From positions 930,001 to 994,000 of the forward strand of contig CBDDEI010000002.1 of the NCBI GenBank assembly GCA_965226775.1: a DNA stretch of 64,000 bases, read 5' to 3'. Of this stretch, positions 18,835-27,408 are shown piece by piece. The position numbers were made by a program, and so were the translations under genes. Each line of letters starts with the position of its first letter. The stretch's first letter is position 1. A model generated the notes under the pieces. The model saw nothing but the letters and a program-made list of their open reading frames with translations. It was not told where the DNA came from and ran no database searches. The DNA comes from CBDDEI01 sp965226775 (lineage in GTDB: Bacteria > Chloroflexota > Dehalococcoidia > SHYD01).

Positions 18835-19084
18835 AAGACACCCCTTTGCGACAATGCCGTTTCGATACTTGTAACCCACTCGGGGTTCGCCTCATCGAAA
18901 GGCGGGGTGGTCTTCAGTTCGTCTAGGTATGTTCCTACGGTCGTAGGTAGCCTCTTCTCAAATGCTCGTTCCCTGGGATGCTCATGCTCTGTTTTGTCTG
19001 CGTATGTTCTCAACTGCCTTTACAAAATCAGGTGTGTCGGGGTCTTTAGTCCATTCGTCCCAAAAGTCGATGGTGGCACTCAGT
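18831..19084 (-). pseudogene. gene fragment at the duplication junction
   Basis: A minus-strand frame encodes 60 charged, protein-like residues (ends EWVTSIETALSQRGVF). Directly upstream a second frame encodes FWDEWTKDPDTPDFVKAVEN, so a single coding stretch with one frameshift is plausible. It stops abruptly at the boundary of duplication copy 2 (19085). It looks like the tail of a gene cut by the rearrangement; family not recognised. Confidence 0.35.
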
Positions 19085-19353
19085 TCTGTGGCTGCGATGC
19101 GTGCGATGAGTCAGCAGAAGACCAGATCGAACGGCTCAACGAGATGGTCGACGACACCACCGCCGGGCGGTATCGCGAGGCGATCCAACGTCCCCTGATA
19201 CCCTTTATAGGTTATGGTTGGAGGGAAGCGAAGTTCTGGTCGCCTGAACGGAGCTCCTCAGGCGGATCTCGCCTCGACGGTCTCCTCGCGCATCAGATGT
19301 CCGGCGGTCGTCGTCGACTGGACTTGGACTGGAAGCCGTGGCATCGCAGGTAG
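19084..19353 (+). pseudogene. truncated DUF6226-like copy
   Basis: Repeats the C-terminal half of the 17570-18103 protein from CGCDACDE to the same basic end, with a few substitutions. The N-terminal half is missing; the open frame upstream (from 18907) is unrelated sequence. Probably non-functional. Confidence 0.7.
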
Positions 19354-20088
19354 TCAGCTAGCTGTAGTTCCCCCGGACGTTGTTTACAGTATTGGAACCG
19401 CCGCCCTGGACAGGAACGAACTTGGCCTAGGGTCTCTTCATCTGCAGGAGGTATTATGCAAGACAGTCAGAACAGGGTCCAGTGGATATATTCCTCCACC
19501 TCCAACCAAGAGTTGCAGGAGCGCTACGACCAGTGGGCCGCCGAATACGACAAAGACTTGGCCGAGGAATTCGCCTGGAACGCCCCGCAGACCGCAGTTG
19601 ACCTGTTCGCCAAGCACGTCTCCACCGGGGCAAGGGTCCTCGACGCGGGGGCCGGCACAGGGCTGGTGGGTGAGCGCTTGATGCAGGCGGGGTACCAAGA
19701 CCTCTACGCCATAGACCTTTCTTTGGGAATGCTGGAGGAGGCCCGCCGCAAGGACCTCTACAAAGAGTTCCAGCAGATGACCCTTGGGGAGGAGTTGGGT
19801 TTCGAAACCGACTCCTTCGACGCGGTAATTAGCGTGGGAGTGTTCACCACCGGCCACGCTCCGGCCCACGCCTTCGATGAGTTGGCGCGCATCACCAAAC
19901 CTGGCGGGTTCATAGTGTTCAGCCTGCGCGTGGACTTGTATGAGGAAGACGGTTTCAAAGAATACCAGGCGGGCTTGGAGGAAGCCGGTAAGTGGAAGCT
20001 GGCCGAGCTTTCGGAACCCTACTATCCGCTGCCAAAGGGAGAGCCCGATGTGGTCCACCGTATTTGGGCCTACGAGGTCACTGCCTAG
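19085..20088 (+). repeat. tandem duplication, copy 2
   Basis: Second copy of the block described at 17835-18834. The left edge coincides with the broken minus-strand fragment and the right edge lies at the end of the methyltransferase gene. Confidence 0.9.
19456..20088 (+). CDS. class I SAM-dependent methyltransferase, copy 2
   Basis: A 210-residue near-identical paralogue of the 18202-18834 protein, with all methyltransferase motifs kept. Differences cluster in neutral positions (for example DEGG to EEDG and VIYRM to VVHRI), so both copies may still be active. ATG preceded by AGGAGG, a better ribosome-binding site than copy 1. Confidence 0.85.
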   Translation: MQDSQNRVQWIYSSTSNQELQERYDQWAAEYDKDLAEEFAWNAPQTAVDLFAKHVSTGARVLDAGAGTGLVGERLMQAGYQDLYAIDLSLGMLEEARRKDLYKEFQQMTLGEELGFETDSFDAVISVGVFTTGHAPAHAFDELARITKPGGFIVFSLRVDLYEEDGFKEYQAGLEEAGKWKLAELSEPYYPLPKGEPDVVHRIWAYEVTA

Positions 20089-20124
20089 AAGAATGGATAT
20101 CTGTCAACTCAACGGTGCGCTTAG

Positions 20125-20751
20125 TTGAGCTTTATAGCTTCAGAAGAATTCAAGCCAACGGGCAAGTGGACGTCCCTTCCAGAGGCGGCTTTACGTGTTC
20201 ATCTTACCTGCCCCAGGTGTAGTCGGTATTACCCGGTTTACCATAAGCAATGTGGGATACATGTTGAGTTGGCTGTTGCACTATCGTCCAATCCTAATTG
20301 CGGGGTCTGCCAAAGTAATGGGCAGGATGGATCCCTCCCTGCTGATATTGCTGACTGCCCAAATTGTGGTCTGGAATGTCGTTCCACCGAACAGGTCGCT
20401 GGTTCCGACTCGATACTACGCTCCAAGCCGCGGGCTGCCAGAACCACCAGTGCACACAGAGGGTCTCCCAGAATCAAAGGAACATGCTCTGTGTGCGGGT
20501 CACAATACGGAATCCACACTCACCATCTAGACTGGAATAATGACAACAATGAGGCAAGTAACCTAACAACTGTATGCCATAACTGTCATGAACATGCCCA
20601 CAGATTAGGTAAGCCTCTGTTCGATGCGTTAGTCCAGCGGGTCAACTCTGATCCAAATGAGAGAAAAGAGCTACGGGCTAGGTCTTTGGAGAGGCATATG
20701 GGACTATTTGGATCCGTTCCGGAGTCTAGCCAACTCAGGCTGTTCGAATAA
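20125..20751 (+). CDS. HNH endonuclease-type protein with zinc-ribbon motifs
   Basis: A 208-residue protein. The N-terminal half has two zinc-ribbon-like Cys pairs (CPRCSRYY; CGVC...CPNC). The C-terminal half has an HNH nuclease core: CSVCG, then THHLDWNNDNNEASNLTTVCHNCH. HNH proteins of this kind occur in mobile elements and restriction systems; the target here is unknown. The first start in frame is TTG at 20125 without a clear ribosome-binding site, so the true start is uncertain. The gene sits just right of the duplicated block. Confidence 0.7.
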   Translation: MSFIASEEFKPTGKWTSLPEAALRVHLTCPRCSRYYPVYHKQCGIHVELAVALSSNPNCGVCQSNGQDGSLPADIADCPNCGLECRSTEQVAGSDSILRSKPRAARTTSAHRGSPRIKGTCSVCGSQYGIHTHHLDWNNDNNEASNLTTVCHNCHEHAHRLGKPLFDALVQRVNSDPNERKELRARSLERHMGLFGSVPESSQLRLFE

Positions 20752-20982
20752 GCCAGCACAAGTGGCGTGTGCGGCGCTCAACCTTCCCCACACATCTCCT
20801 GACGAGCCTCTGGGAATGGGAACGCCATCCACATACACGCTAGAGTAGCTACAGTCCGGTCTCGCAGCGGCCGGCAAATTTGACAGCTAGCAGCCTGTCA
20901 CCTATGCTGCGCGTAGGCACATGAAGGATTTTCAGCTACTTCGGTTCGGCGTTACAGCCGGCGCCAGAAAAGGAGTCCTGAT

Positions 20983-22890
20983 ATGGAACGCAGCCTCCTT
21001 GACCAGATAGATGCCCCAAGCGATCTCAAGCCCCTGACCAGAGAAGAGTTGTCCCAGGTTGCGCAAGAGGCCCGAGACACCATCATCTCGGTGATAACCC
21101 AGCGCGGCGGCCATCTGGCCTCGAACCTGGGCGTCGTTGAGCTTACGCTGGCGCTGCACCGCATTTTCGACAGTCCCAAGGACCGCATAGTCTTCGACAC
21201 GACCAACCAGACCTATACCCACAAGCTGGTGACGGGGCGGCGCGACGAGTTTCAGAACATCCGCCTGAAGGGCGGCCTATCCGGGTTCGGAGAGCCAAGC
21301 GAAAGCCCCCACGACACACTCTGCGCGGGCCACGCCGGCACCGGGCTTTCCATTGCGCTCGGCATCGCGCAAGCCACCGCGAACCGCGGGATGGACTCGT
21401 GGACCATCGCAGTAGTCGGAGACGGAGCGATGACCTCCGGTTCCAGCTTTGAAGCGCTGAACAACATCGTGCACCTCAATCCCGAAAGGTTCATTGTTGT
21501 CCTCAACGACAACGGTATGTCCATCTCAGAGAACGTCGGATTCCTCACCAACTGGCGCAAGCAGCTGATCATGCACCCCGAATTCAACGCGATGGTTGAA
21601 CGAATGAAGGCCCTTTCACAAAAGGTGCCAACGGGTGAGTTGATATACCGGCTCGTCCAAAGGTTTAACACAGGCCTCGCGGGTATCATCCTGCCCACGA
21701 TGTTCTGGACCGAGATGGGATTCCAATACCTTGGCCCCGTGGACGGACACGACTTAAAACAGCTGGAAGAGACGCTCCAGCAAGCCAGAACCCACACCGG
21801 ACTCGTGCCTTTGATTCACGTTGTGACCCACAAGGGCCACGGCTACGAGCCCGCTGAGGACGATCCCGTTAAGTTTCATCAGCCAAGCTCCCCGTTGGGG
21901 GACGCGTCCGGAGCGCCCACGTACTCGCAAGTGTTTGCCCAGACCATCACGCGCCTCATGCGCGAGGACGAATCCGTCGTCGGTATCAGCGCAGCTATGC
22001 TCGAGGGGACGGGATTGGCGGGTGTGCAGCGCGAATTCCCCAGCAGAATCTTCGACGTCGGCATTGCGGAGCAGCACGCCGTCAGTATGGCGGCGGGCAT
22101 GGCGTCCGCTGGACTCCATCCCTTCGTTTCTATCTACTCCACCTTCCTCCAGCGAGCGTTCGATCAGGTCGTCCATGACGTATGTCTGCAGAATCTGCCT
22201 GTGACGCTGATCGCCGATCGGGCCGGTATCGTTGGCGAGGACGGTAAGACGCACCATGGCGCGTTCGACATCTCATACCTTCGGTGTCTCCCCAACGCCG
22301 TCGTGGCGGCGCCCACAAATGAAAACGAGTTGCAGCACCTCATCTACACCGCCTATAAACACCCGGGTCCCTTTGCTATCCGCATTGCTAGGGGAGCCGC
22401 CGTCGGTGTGCCCCTCGACCCCAACCTCAAGGAACTGCCGCTCGGCAAGGGCTACGTCATCAGAGAGGGCAGTGACGTCACGATCTTTGGTCTGGGTAAG
22501 TCGGCCAATGCAGCCGTCGAAGCGGCTGATATGCTTGCCGAATATGATATTGACTGCGGTGTCGTGAATCCGCTCTTCGTGAAGCCCCTCGACGTCGAGC
22601 TGCTCTTGAACGCGGCTCGCAAGACCGGCCGCATCGTCACGGTAGAAGAGAACGTGCTTGCCGGAGGGTTTGGCTCAGCCGTAGTGGAAGCCCTGGCCGA
22701 GGCCGGAATGGAGGACGTATCAGTCCACCGCATCGGCATGCCGGACGCTTTCGTCGAGCACGGCACAGCGGCTGATCAACGGCACCTCACGCAGTTGGAC
22801 GCCGAGGGCATTGCCCAGCGAGTCATGAGCGCCTTCTTCTCCGAGGGGTCGCCGCTAGCACATCGAAACCGGGCCAATCGGTCAGCGTAG
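20983..22890 (+). CDS. dxs: 1-deoxy-D-xylulose-5-phosphate synthase (divergent)
   Basis: Thiamine-diphosphate enzyme that joins pyruvate and glyceraldehyde 3-phosphate at the entry of the MEP isoprenoid pathway. Present: the GDGAMTSGSSFEALNN diphosphate motif, the catalytic Glu in VGIAEQHAVS, YSTFLQRAFDQ and DRAGIVGEDGKTHHGAFD. Odd: the normally invariant GHQAYPHK reads TNQTYTHK (Asn75 in place of the active-site His), and GTGHSSTSIS reads CAGHAGTGLS. 635 residues, ATG preceded by AAGGAG. Reads as a full-length but variant DXS family member. Confidence 0.85.
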   Translation: MERSLLDQIDAPSDLKPLTREELSQVAQEARDTIISVITQRGGHLASNLGVVELTLALHRIFDSPKDRIVFDTTNQTYTHKLVTGRRDEFQNIRLKGGLSGFGEPSESPHDTLCAGHAGTGLSIALGIAQATANRGMDSWTIAVVGDGAMTSGSSFEALNNIVHLNPERFIVVLNDNGMSISENVGFLTNWRKQLIMHPEFNAMVERMKALSQKVPTGELIYRLVQRFNTGLAGIILPTMFWTEMGFQYLGPVDGHDLKQLEETLQQARTHTGLVPLIHVVTHKGHGYEPAEDDPVKFHQPSSPLGDASGAPTYSQVFAQTITRLMREDESVVGISAAMLEGTGLAGVQREFPSRIFDVGIAEQHAVSMAAGMASAGLHPFVSIYSTFLQRAFDQVVHDVCLQNLPVTLIADRAGIVGEDGKTHHGAFDISYLRCLPNAVVAAPTNENELQHLIYTAYKHPGPFAIRIARGAAVGVPLDPNLKELPLGKGYVIREGSDVTIFGLGKSANAAVEAADMLAEYDIDCGVVNPLFVKPLDVELLLNAARKTGRIVTVEENVLAGGFGSAVVEALAEAGMEDVSVHRIGMPDAFVEHGTAADQRHLTQLDAEGIAQRVMSAFFSEGSPLAHRNRANRSA

Positions 22891-23079
22891 CAAGCGCGCT
22901 GCAACAAAACGGCCTGGTCCTTCCGGCACGGGAAGCAGACTCGCTTCCTGCTACGCTAGTGAGGGGATGTCAGTTCACGCTGGATAAGTAATACTGAAGA
23001 CGCGCCACGCAACATCCCTGGGTAAGGGTATTACGCGATAAACGAGTGGGGGTCTTTGGATCTCAGACGGCTGGGAGGT

Positions 23080-23982
23080 TCAGGTTCTGAACTCACGCGG
23101 CAGGACGAAGTTCACGTCCTCGTCCACTCCATCGATGGTGGCCACTTCATCAGGGGCCAGCGCGTCGATTACGGCCAGAACCAGATCTTCCGGAGTCGAC
23201 GCGCCAGACGTAATGCCTACGCTGTCGACGCCGTCGATCCATTTAGGGTCTAGCTCCTCAGGTCCGTTTATCAGGTACGCGGTCACGCCATGCGCTTCGG
23301 CGACTTCCCGCAGCCTGTTGCAGTTCGAGCTGTTCTGCGCTCCGATGACCAGGACCAGATCGACGAGGCGGGAAAGCTCCTTCACCGCCACTTGCCTGTT
23401 GGTGGTCGCGTAGCACAGGTCGTTCTTAACAACCACGTCGGAGAAGCGGTCTTCGACCTGAGCTATAGAACGGCTGGTATCGTCCACAGACAGCGTGGTC
23501 TGGGTCAACACCGTAACCGGCGTGTCTGCGTCCCAATCGGGCAACGCCGCCTGCTCCCTTTCGTCCACGAGATGCATCTCGGTCTGTCCCATGGTGCCCT
23601 TGACCTCTTGGTGCCCGAGATGTCCGATGAGGAGCAGCTTGCGCCCGTCAAGGGAGTAGCGCCGCGCCTCGTTATGCACCTTGGTTACCAGTGGGCAGGT
23701 GGCGTCTATCACATGTAAGTCGCGCTGTTCAGCCTTCGCAAAGTCCTCTGGAGGCGATCCGTGCGCTGAGAAAACGACCGTTGACCCTGCAGGGATGTCC
23801 TCGATGTTTTCCACCGTTTTCGCGCCCCTGCTTTCCAAGGACCTCACTACGTAGTGGTTGTGGACGATTTGGTGCTTTATATAAACGGGATGGGGGTACT
23901 TCTTCAACGCCATCTCCACGACGGCTATGGCGCGAACCACACCGGCGCAAAACCCTCTTGGCACTCCCAGAAACACCTTCAA
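23080..23982 (-). CDS. ispH: 4-hydroxy-3-methylbut-2-enyl diphosphate reductase
   Basis: Last enzyme of the MEP pathway, a [4Fe-4S] protein that produces IPP and DMAPP. The three cluster cysteines are C12 (GFCAGV), C96 (DATCPLV) and C190 (NDLCYATTN), and the catalytic segment GHLGHQEVKG is present. 300 residues. The start is TTG with GGGAG about 8 nt upstream. Divergent from hpnC and convergent with dxs. Confidence 0.96.
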   Translation of the reverse strand: MKVFLGVPRGFCAGVVRAIAVVEMALKKYPHPVYIKHQIVHNHYVVRSLESRGAKTVENIEDIPAGSTVVFSAHGSPPEDFAKAEQRDLHVIDATCPLVTKVHNEARRYSLDGRKLLLIGHLGHQEVKGTMGQTEMHLVDEREQAALPDWDADTPVTVLTQTTLSVDDTSRSIAQVEDRFSDVVVKNDLCYATTNRQVAVKELSRLVDLVLVIGAQNSSNCNRLREVAEAHGVTAYLINGPEELDPKWIDGVDSVGITSGASTPEDLVLAVIDALAPDEVATIDGVDEDVNFVLPREFRT

Positions 23983-24163
23983 GCCGCAGACTCCCTTGAT
24001 TATGTTTAGATTGGCTTGTATTGTAGCACAAGGTCAACAGCAGGCACAGTCAGCGATTGCTAAAGGTGTGTGAAGAGAGGCATCGTCATGCTAGGGTCTG
24101 GTGGAAATGCCTTGGCCTAGGGAGGTCTCGGCCCGTAGCATCGGCGGGTGACGGAAGGGCTAT

Positions 24164-25051
24164 ATGGACTCAATTATAGCGGGGCCTCGCGGCCGGTGGA
24201 GCGTGGAGCAGTCTTACGAGTATTGTCAGGATCTCGCAAAAACGCACTACGAGAACTTCACCGTCGGCTCATGGTTCCTTCCCAAGGAGAAACGCCCCCA
24301 CGTCTATGCCATCTACGCCTTCTGCCGCTTTGTAGATGACCTTGGGGATGAGCACGCGGGAGACCGCCTAAGCCTCTTGGACGCCTGGGAGAAGGAACTG
24401 CGTAGCTGCTACACCTCCCATCCAGACCACCCCGTTACCACGGCGCTTCAGGAGACAATCCGTCGTTTCGACATTCCCCAGGAGCCGTTCCTGAAGCTCA
24501 TAGAGGCCAACCGTATCGACCAGAGGCGCAAGAGACACCAGACCTATGAGGAGTTGCTGCATTACTGTGAGCACTCCGCAAATCCAGTCGGGCACCTGTT
24601 CCTCTACCTCTTTGGCTATAGGGATGAGGAGAGGCAACGCTTGGCCGACGCTACCTGTACGGCGCTCCAGCTTACAAACTTTTGGCAGGACGTGCGCCGC
24701 GACCTGGAAATGGGCCGCATCTATATCCCACTGGAGGACATGGAGCGCTACGGGTACACCGAGGAGCGGCTTCAGGCAGGGGTATTCGACGAGTCCTTCA
24801 GGGACTTGATGCAGTTCCAGGTGAGCCGCGCCAGGACCCTCTTCGACCAGGGCGTCGAGCTGGTGGATAGAGTGGATGGGTCTGTGCGGTTGGATATTGC
24901 CCTCTTCACCTTGGGAGGGCGTTCTATCCTGCAGGCTATCGAGCGCCTAGGATACGACGTTCTCAGCAGCCGTCCAACGCTATCTAAGAAAACCAGGGTG
25001 TGGCTTCTGTTGAGCACGGCGGCCAAGCTGAAGCTAAAGGGGAGCATCTAA
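24164..25051 (+). CDS. hpnC: squalene synthase-family protein HpnC (hydroxysqualene synthase)
   Basis: Trans-isoprenyl diphosphate synthase fold. The first aspartate motif is FVDDLGDE at 56-63, and the second region is NFWQDVRRDLEMGRIYIP near 180. Known HpnC converts presqualene diphosphate to hydroxysqualene. 295 residues, first of a three-gene hpnC-hpnD-hpnE run in family order. ATG preceded by GGAAGG. Confidence 0.92.
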   Translation: MDSIIAGPRGRWSVEQSYEYCQDLAKTHYENFTVGSWFLPKEKRPHVYAIYAFCRFVDDLGDEHAGDRLSLLDAWEKELRSCYTSHPDHPVTTALQETIRRFDIPQEPFLKLIEANRIDQRRKRHQTYEELLHYCEHSANPVGHLFLYLFGYRDEERQRLADATCTALQLTNFWQDVRRDLEMGRIYIPLEDMERYGYTEERLQAGVFDESFRDLMQFQVSRARTLFDQGVELVDRVDGSVRLDIALFTLGGRSILQAIERLGYDVLSSRPTLSKKTRVWLLLSTAAKLKLKGSI

Positions 25052-25091
25052 CATCCCGCTATAGGGTCAGGTATTACGTCGGGAGACGCTC

Positions 25092-25964
25092 ATGGCCAAG
25101 GAACTGGACCAGGCGTACGAGTATTGCCGCCGGCTCACCAAGGAGCAGGCCAAGAACTTCTACTACGCTTTCATAATGCTGCCCGCCGGGAAGCGCAAGG
25201 CCATCTACGCTACGTACGCCTTCTGCCGTCTCTGCGACGATGCCACGGACGACGTCACAGACAGCGAAGAGAAGCTCCGGTTGGTGCGGGAGCAGCGAGA
25301 AGGACTGCTCCGGACCTATGCCGGCGAACCGGAGGGCCCGGTATTTGCCGCCTTGGAAGACACGGTCAACACCTATAACATCCCCGTGGAGTATCTGGCA
25401 GATGTGATAAACGGGGTTGAGATGGACATCTCCAAGAAGCGGTACGCCACCTTTGAGGAGCTAAAGGAATATTGCTATCGCGTGGCTTCTTCGGTGGGTC
25501 TCATCTGTATCGAGATCTTTGGATACAAAGACCACCGCGCAAGGGAGTACGCGGTGGACCTGGGCTTGGCTATGCAGCTGACCAATATCCTCCGGGATGT
25601 AAGGGAGGATATGGAGCTCGACAGGATATATCTACCCCAAGAGGACCTGGACCGCTTTGGGTGCTCCGAGCAAGACATCGCCCAGGGCAGGGTCAACGAC
25701 AACTTCAGAGACCTTATGCGGTTTCAGGTTGAGCGTGCCCGGGAGTATTTCACAAGGGGGAAGGAGCTATTGCCCCTCGTGTCGCCGCAGTCCAGAGTCT
25801 GTCCAGCGATGCTCCATAGTACCTACAGCCGCCTTTTAGACCGCATAGAGGCCGCAGATTATGATGTGTTCAGTAGAAGGGTAAGTCTTAGCACCAGGGA
25901 GAAGCTTGCGCTGATGGCAAGGTTATGGGTGACAGGAGTAGCATCAAGAATCTCGGGAAGGTAG
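25092..25964 (+). CDS. hpnD: presqualene diphosphate synthase HpnD
   Basis: Condenses two farnesyl diphosphates to presqualene diphosphate. First Asp-rich motif CDDATDD at 48-54; second NILRDVREDMELDRIYLP near 165-182, both intact. 290 residues, 40 bp after hpnC and overlapping hpnE by 40 bp, so cotranslation is likely. ATG preceded by GGGAGA. Confidence 0.93.
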   Translation: MAKELDQAYEYCRRLTKEQAKNFYYAFIMLPAGKRKAIYATYAFCRLCDDATDDVTDSEEKLRLVREQREGLLRTYAGEPEGPVFAALEDTVNTYNIPVEYLADVINGVEMDISKKRYATFEELKEYCYRVASSVGLICIEIFGYKDHRAREYAVDLGLAMQLTNILRDVREDMELDRIYLPQEDLDRFGCSEQDIAQGRVNDNFRDLMRFQVERAREYFTRGKELLPLVSPQSRVCPAMLHSTYSRLLDRIEAADYDVFSRRVSLSTREKLALMARLWVTGVASRISGR

Positions 25965-27301
25965 TTGTGGTGGGCGGGGGCCTGGCGGGGATGGCAGCCG
26001 CCTGCGACCTGGCTGACCGCGGCCACCCGGTAGTGCTGCTGGAGAAGCGGCCCTTCTTGGGAGGAAGGGCGTTCTCCTTTCCAGAACCTGAGACAGGCCA
26101 GGAGATAGACAACGGCCAGCACGTCTTCCTTAAGTGCTGTACGGCCTACATCGGCTTTCTCAATAAGCTGGGAGCGTTGCACAACACGCACGTCCCCCCA
26201 AAGCTGGACGTTCCCATACTCAGCTATACAGGAAAAAGAGGGGTCTTGAGCAGCGCTAGCCTGCCTGCGCCTCTCCATCTTGCGCCCGCACTCCTAAGCT
26301 ACCCCTTTCTATCGTGGAGTGAGAAGCTGCGGGTCCTCTACGGGGGTCTTCGCATCTATCTGACCAGGCGTCGTAAGGACTCGGGAAATCTGGACGGGGA
26401 GACCTTCTCCACCTGGCTGAAGCGCCATCACCAGACCGATGCAGTCATAGATAGGTTCTGGAACCTCGTTATCCTGCCAACGCTCAACGATGACATATCC
26501 GAGGTAAGCGCGGACATGGGGGTGATGGTGTTCCAGGAGGGGGTGCTCAAGTCCAAAGAAAGCGCTGTCATCGGCTACGCCAAGGTGGGCCTCTCCGAGC
26601 TCGTCTCCGAGGCCGTCAAGTCCTACCTGGCTTCTAGGGGTGGGAAGGTCCTGCTAGGGGCTGCGGCCAGGGAGTTCACGGTAGACGGCGATAGGGTATG
26701 CGGTGTGCAGACGTCGGATGGGACGGTGGAAGGCGACTGGTACATCTCGGCGCTCACTTCCTACGACCTGATGGCTATGTTGCCGCCTTCCCTGGCAGAT
26801 GGGGCCTTCTTCTCTCGAGCCCGGGGGTTAGCTTATGCGCCCATCGTGGACGTGCACATTTGGTACGACCGCCCCGTGATGGAGGAGGCTTTCTCCGGCT
26901 TTGTGGACAGCCCGTTGCAATGGGTGTTCAACAAGACCCGCATGCAGGGCGAAGAAAGCGCTTCCGGGCAGTACCTGTGCATCTCCCTTAGCGGCGCATG
27001 GCAGTATGCCGATATGCTCAAGCAAGAGCTAAGCGATCTATTCCTGGAGGAGATGAAACGCGTCTTTCCCCAGGCGCGAGATGCTCAGGTAGTGCGCTTG
27101 CTGGTAGTAAAGCAACCGCGCGCCACCTTTCGCTCCGTGCCGGGAGCCAGCCTTCACCGGTTGCCAAGCGTGACGCCGCTCTCCAACCTCTTCCTGGCCG
27201 GAGAGTGGGTGGACACGGACTGGCCAGGCACAATGGAGAGCGCAGTCCGCAGCGGCCAAATGGCCGCCCAGGCCGTGGCTTCAAGGGAGGAGGGCAGGTG
27301 A
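25925..27301 (+). CDS. hpnE: hydroxysqualene dehydroxylase HpnE
   Basis: FAD-dependent amine-oxidase-fold protein that reduces hydroxysqualene to squalene. The dinucleotide-binding motif VVVVGGGLAGMAAA is at about 13-26. EKRPFLGGRAFSF is the usual second glycine motif, and the C-terminal FAD motif LFLAGEWVDTDWPGTMESAVRSG is shown here in parts: LFLAGEW and WPGTMESAV. 458 residues. No squalene-hopene cyclase follows; 27302-27393 carries only a 31-codon GTG frame overlapping the stop, then decayed DNA. Confidence 0.92.
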   Translation: MGDRSSIKNLGKVVVVGGGLAGMAAACDLADRGHPVVLLEKRPFLGGRAFSFPEPETGQEIDNGQHVFLKCCTAYIGFLNKLGALHNTHVPPKLDVPILSYTGKRGVLSSASLPAPLHLAPALLSYPFLSWSEKLRVLYGGLRIYLTRRRKDSGNLDGETFSTWLKRHHQTDAVIDRFWNLVILPTLNDDISEVSADMGVMVFQEGVLKSKESAVIGYAKVGLSELVSEAVKSYLASRGGKVLLGAAAREFTVDGDRVCGVQTSDGTVEGDWYISALTSYDLMAMLPPSLADGAFFSRARGLAYAPIVDVHIWYDRPVMEEAFSGFVDSPLQWVFNKTRMQGEESASGQYLCISLSGAWQYADMLKQELSDLFLEEMKRVFPQARDAQVVRLLVVKQPRATFRSVPGASLHRLPSVTPLSNLFLAGEWVDTDWPGTMESAVRSGQMAAQAVASREEGR

Positions 27302-27408
27302 AGGCCCTTGTACCGTCGTCCCATCCCGTATCTTCGCCCGGTAAGGCTGCGCCCGCCGAGCACGAGCAACACTACGAACGCTTCGGTGTCTAGCGGCCCA
27401 GGAGGCTC

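Noticed and set aside
18340..18879. 179-codon minus-strand frame opposite the methyltransferase (and its twin at 19438-20058)
   Set aside because: Mirror of a conserved coding sequence; it exists in both copies only because the DNA is duplicated.
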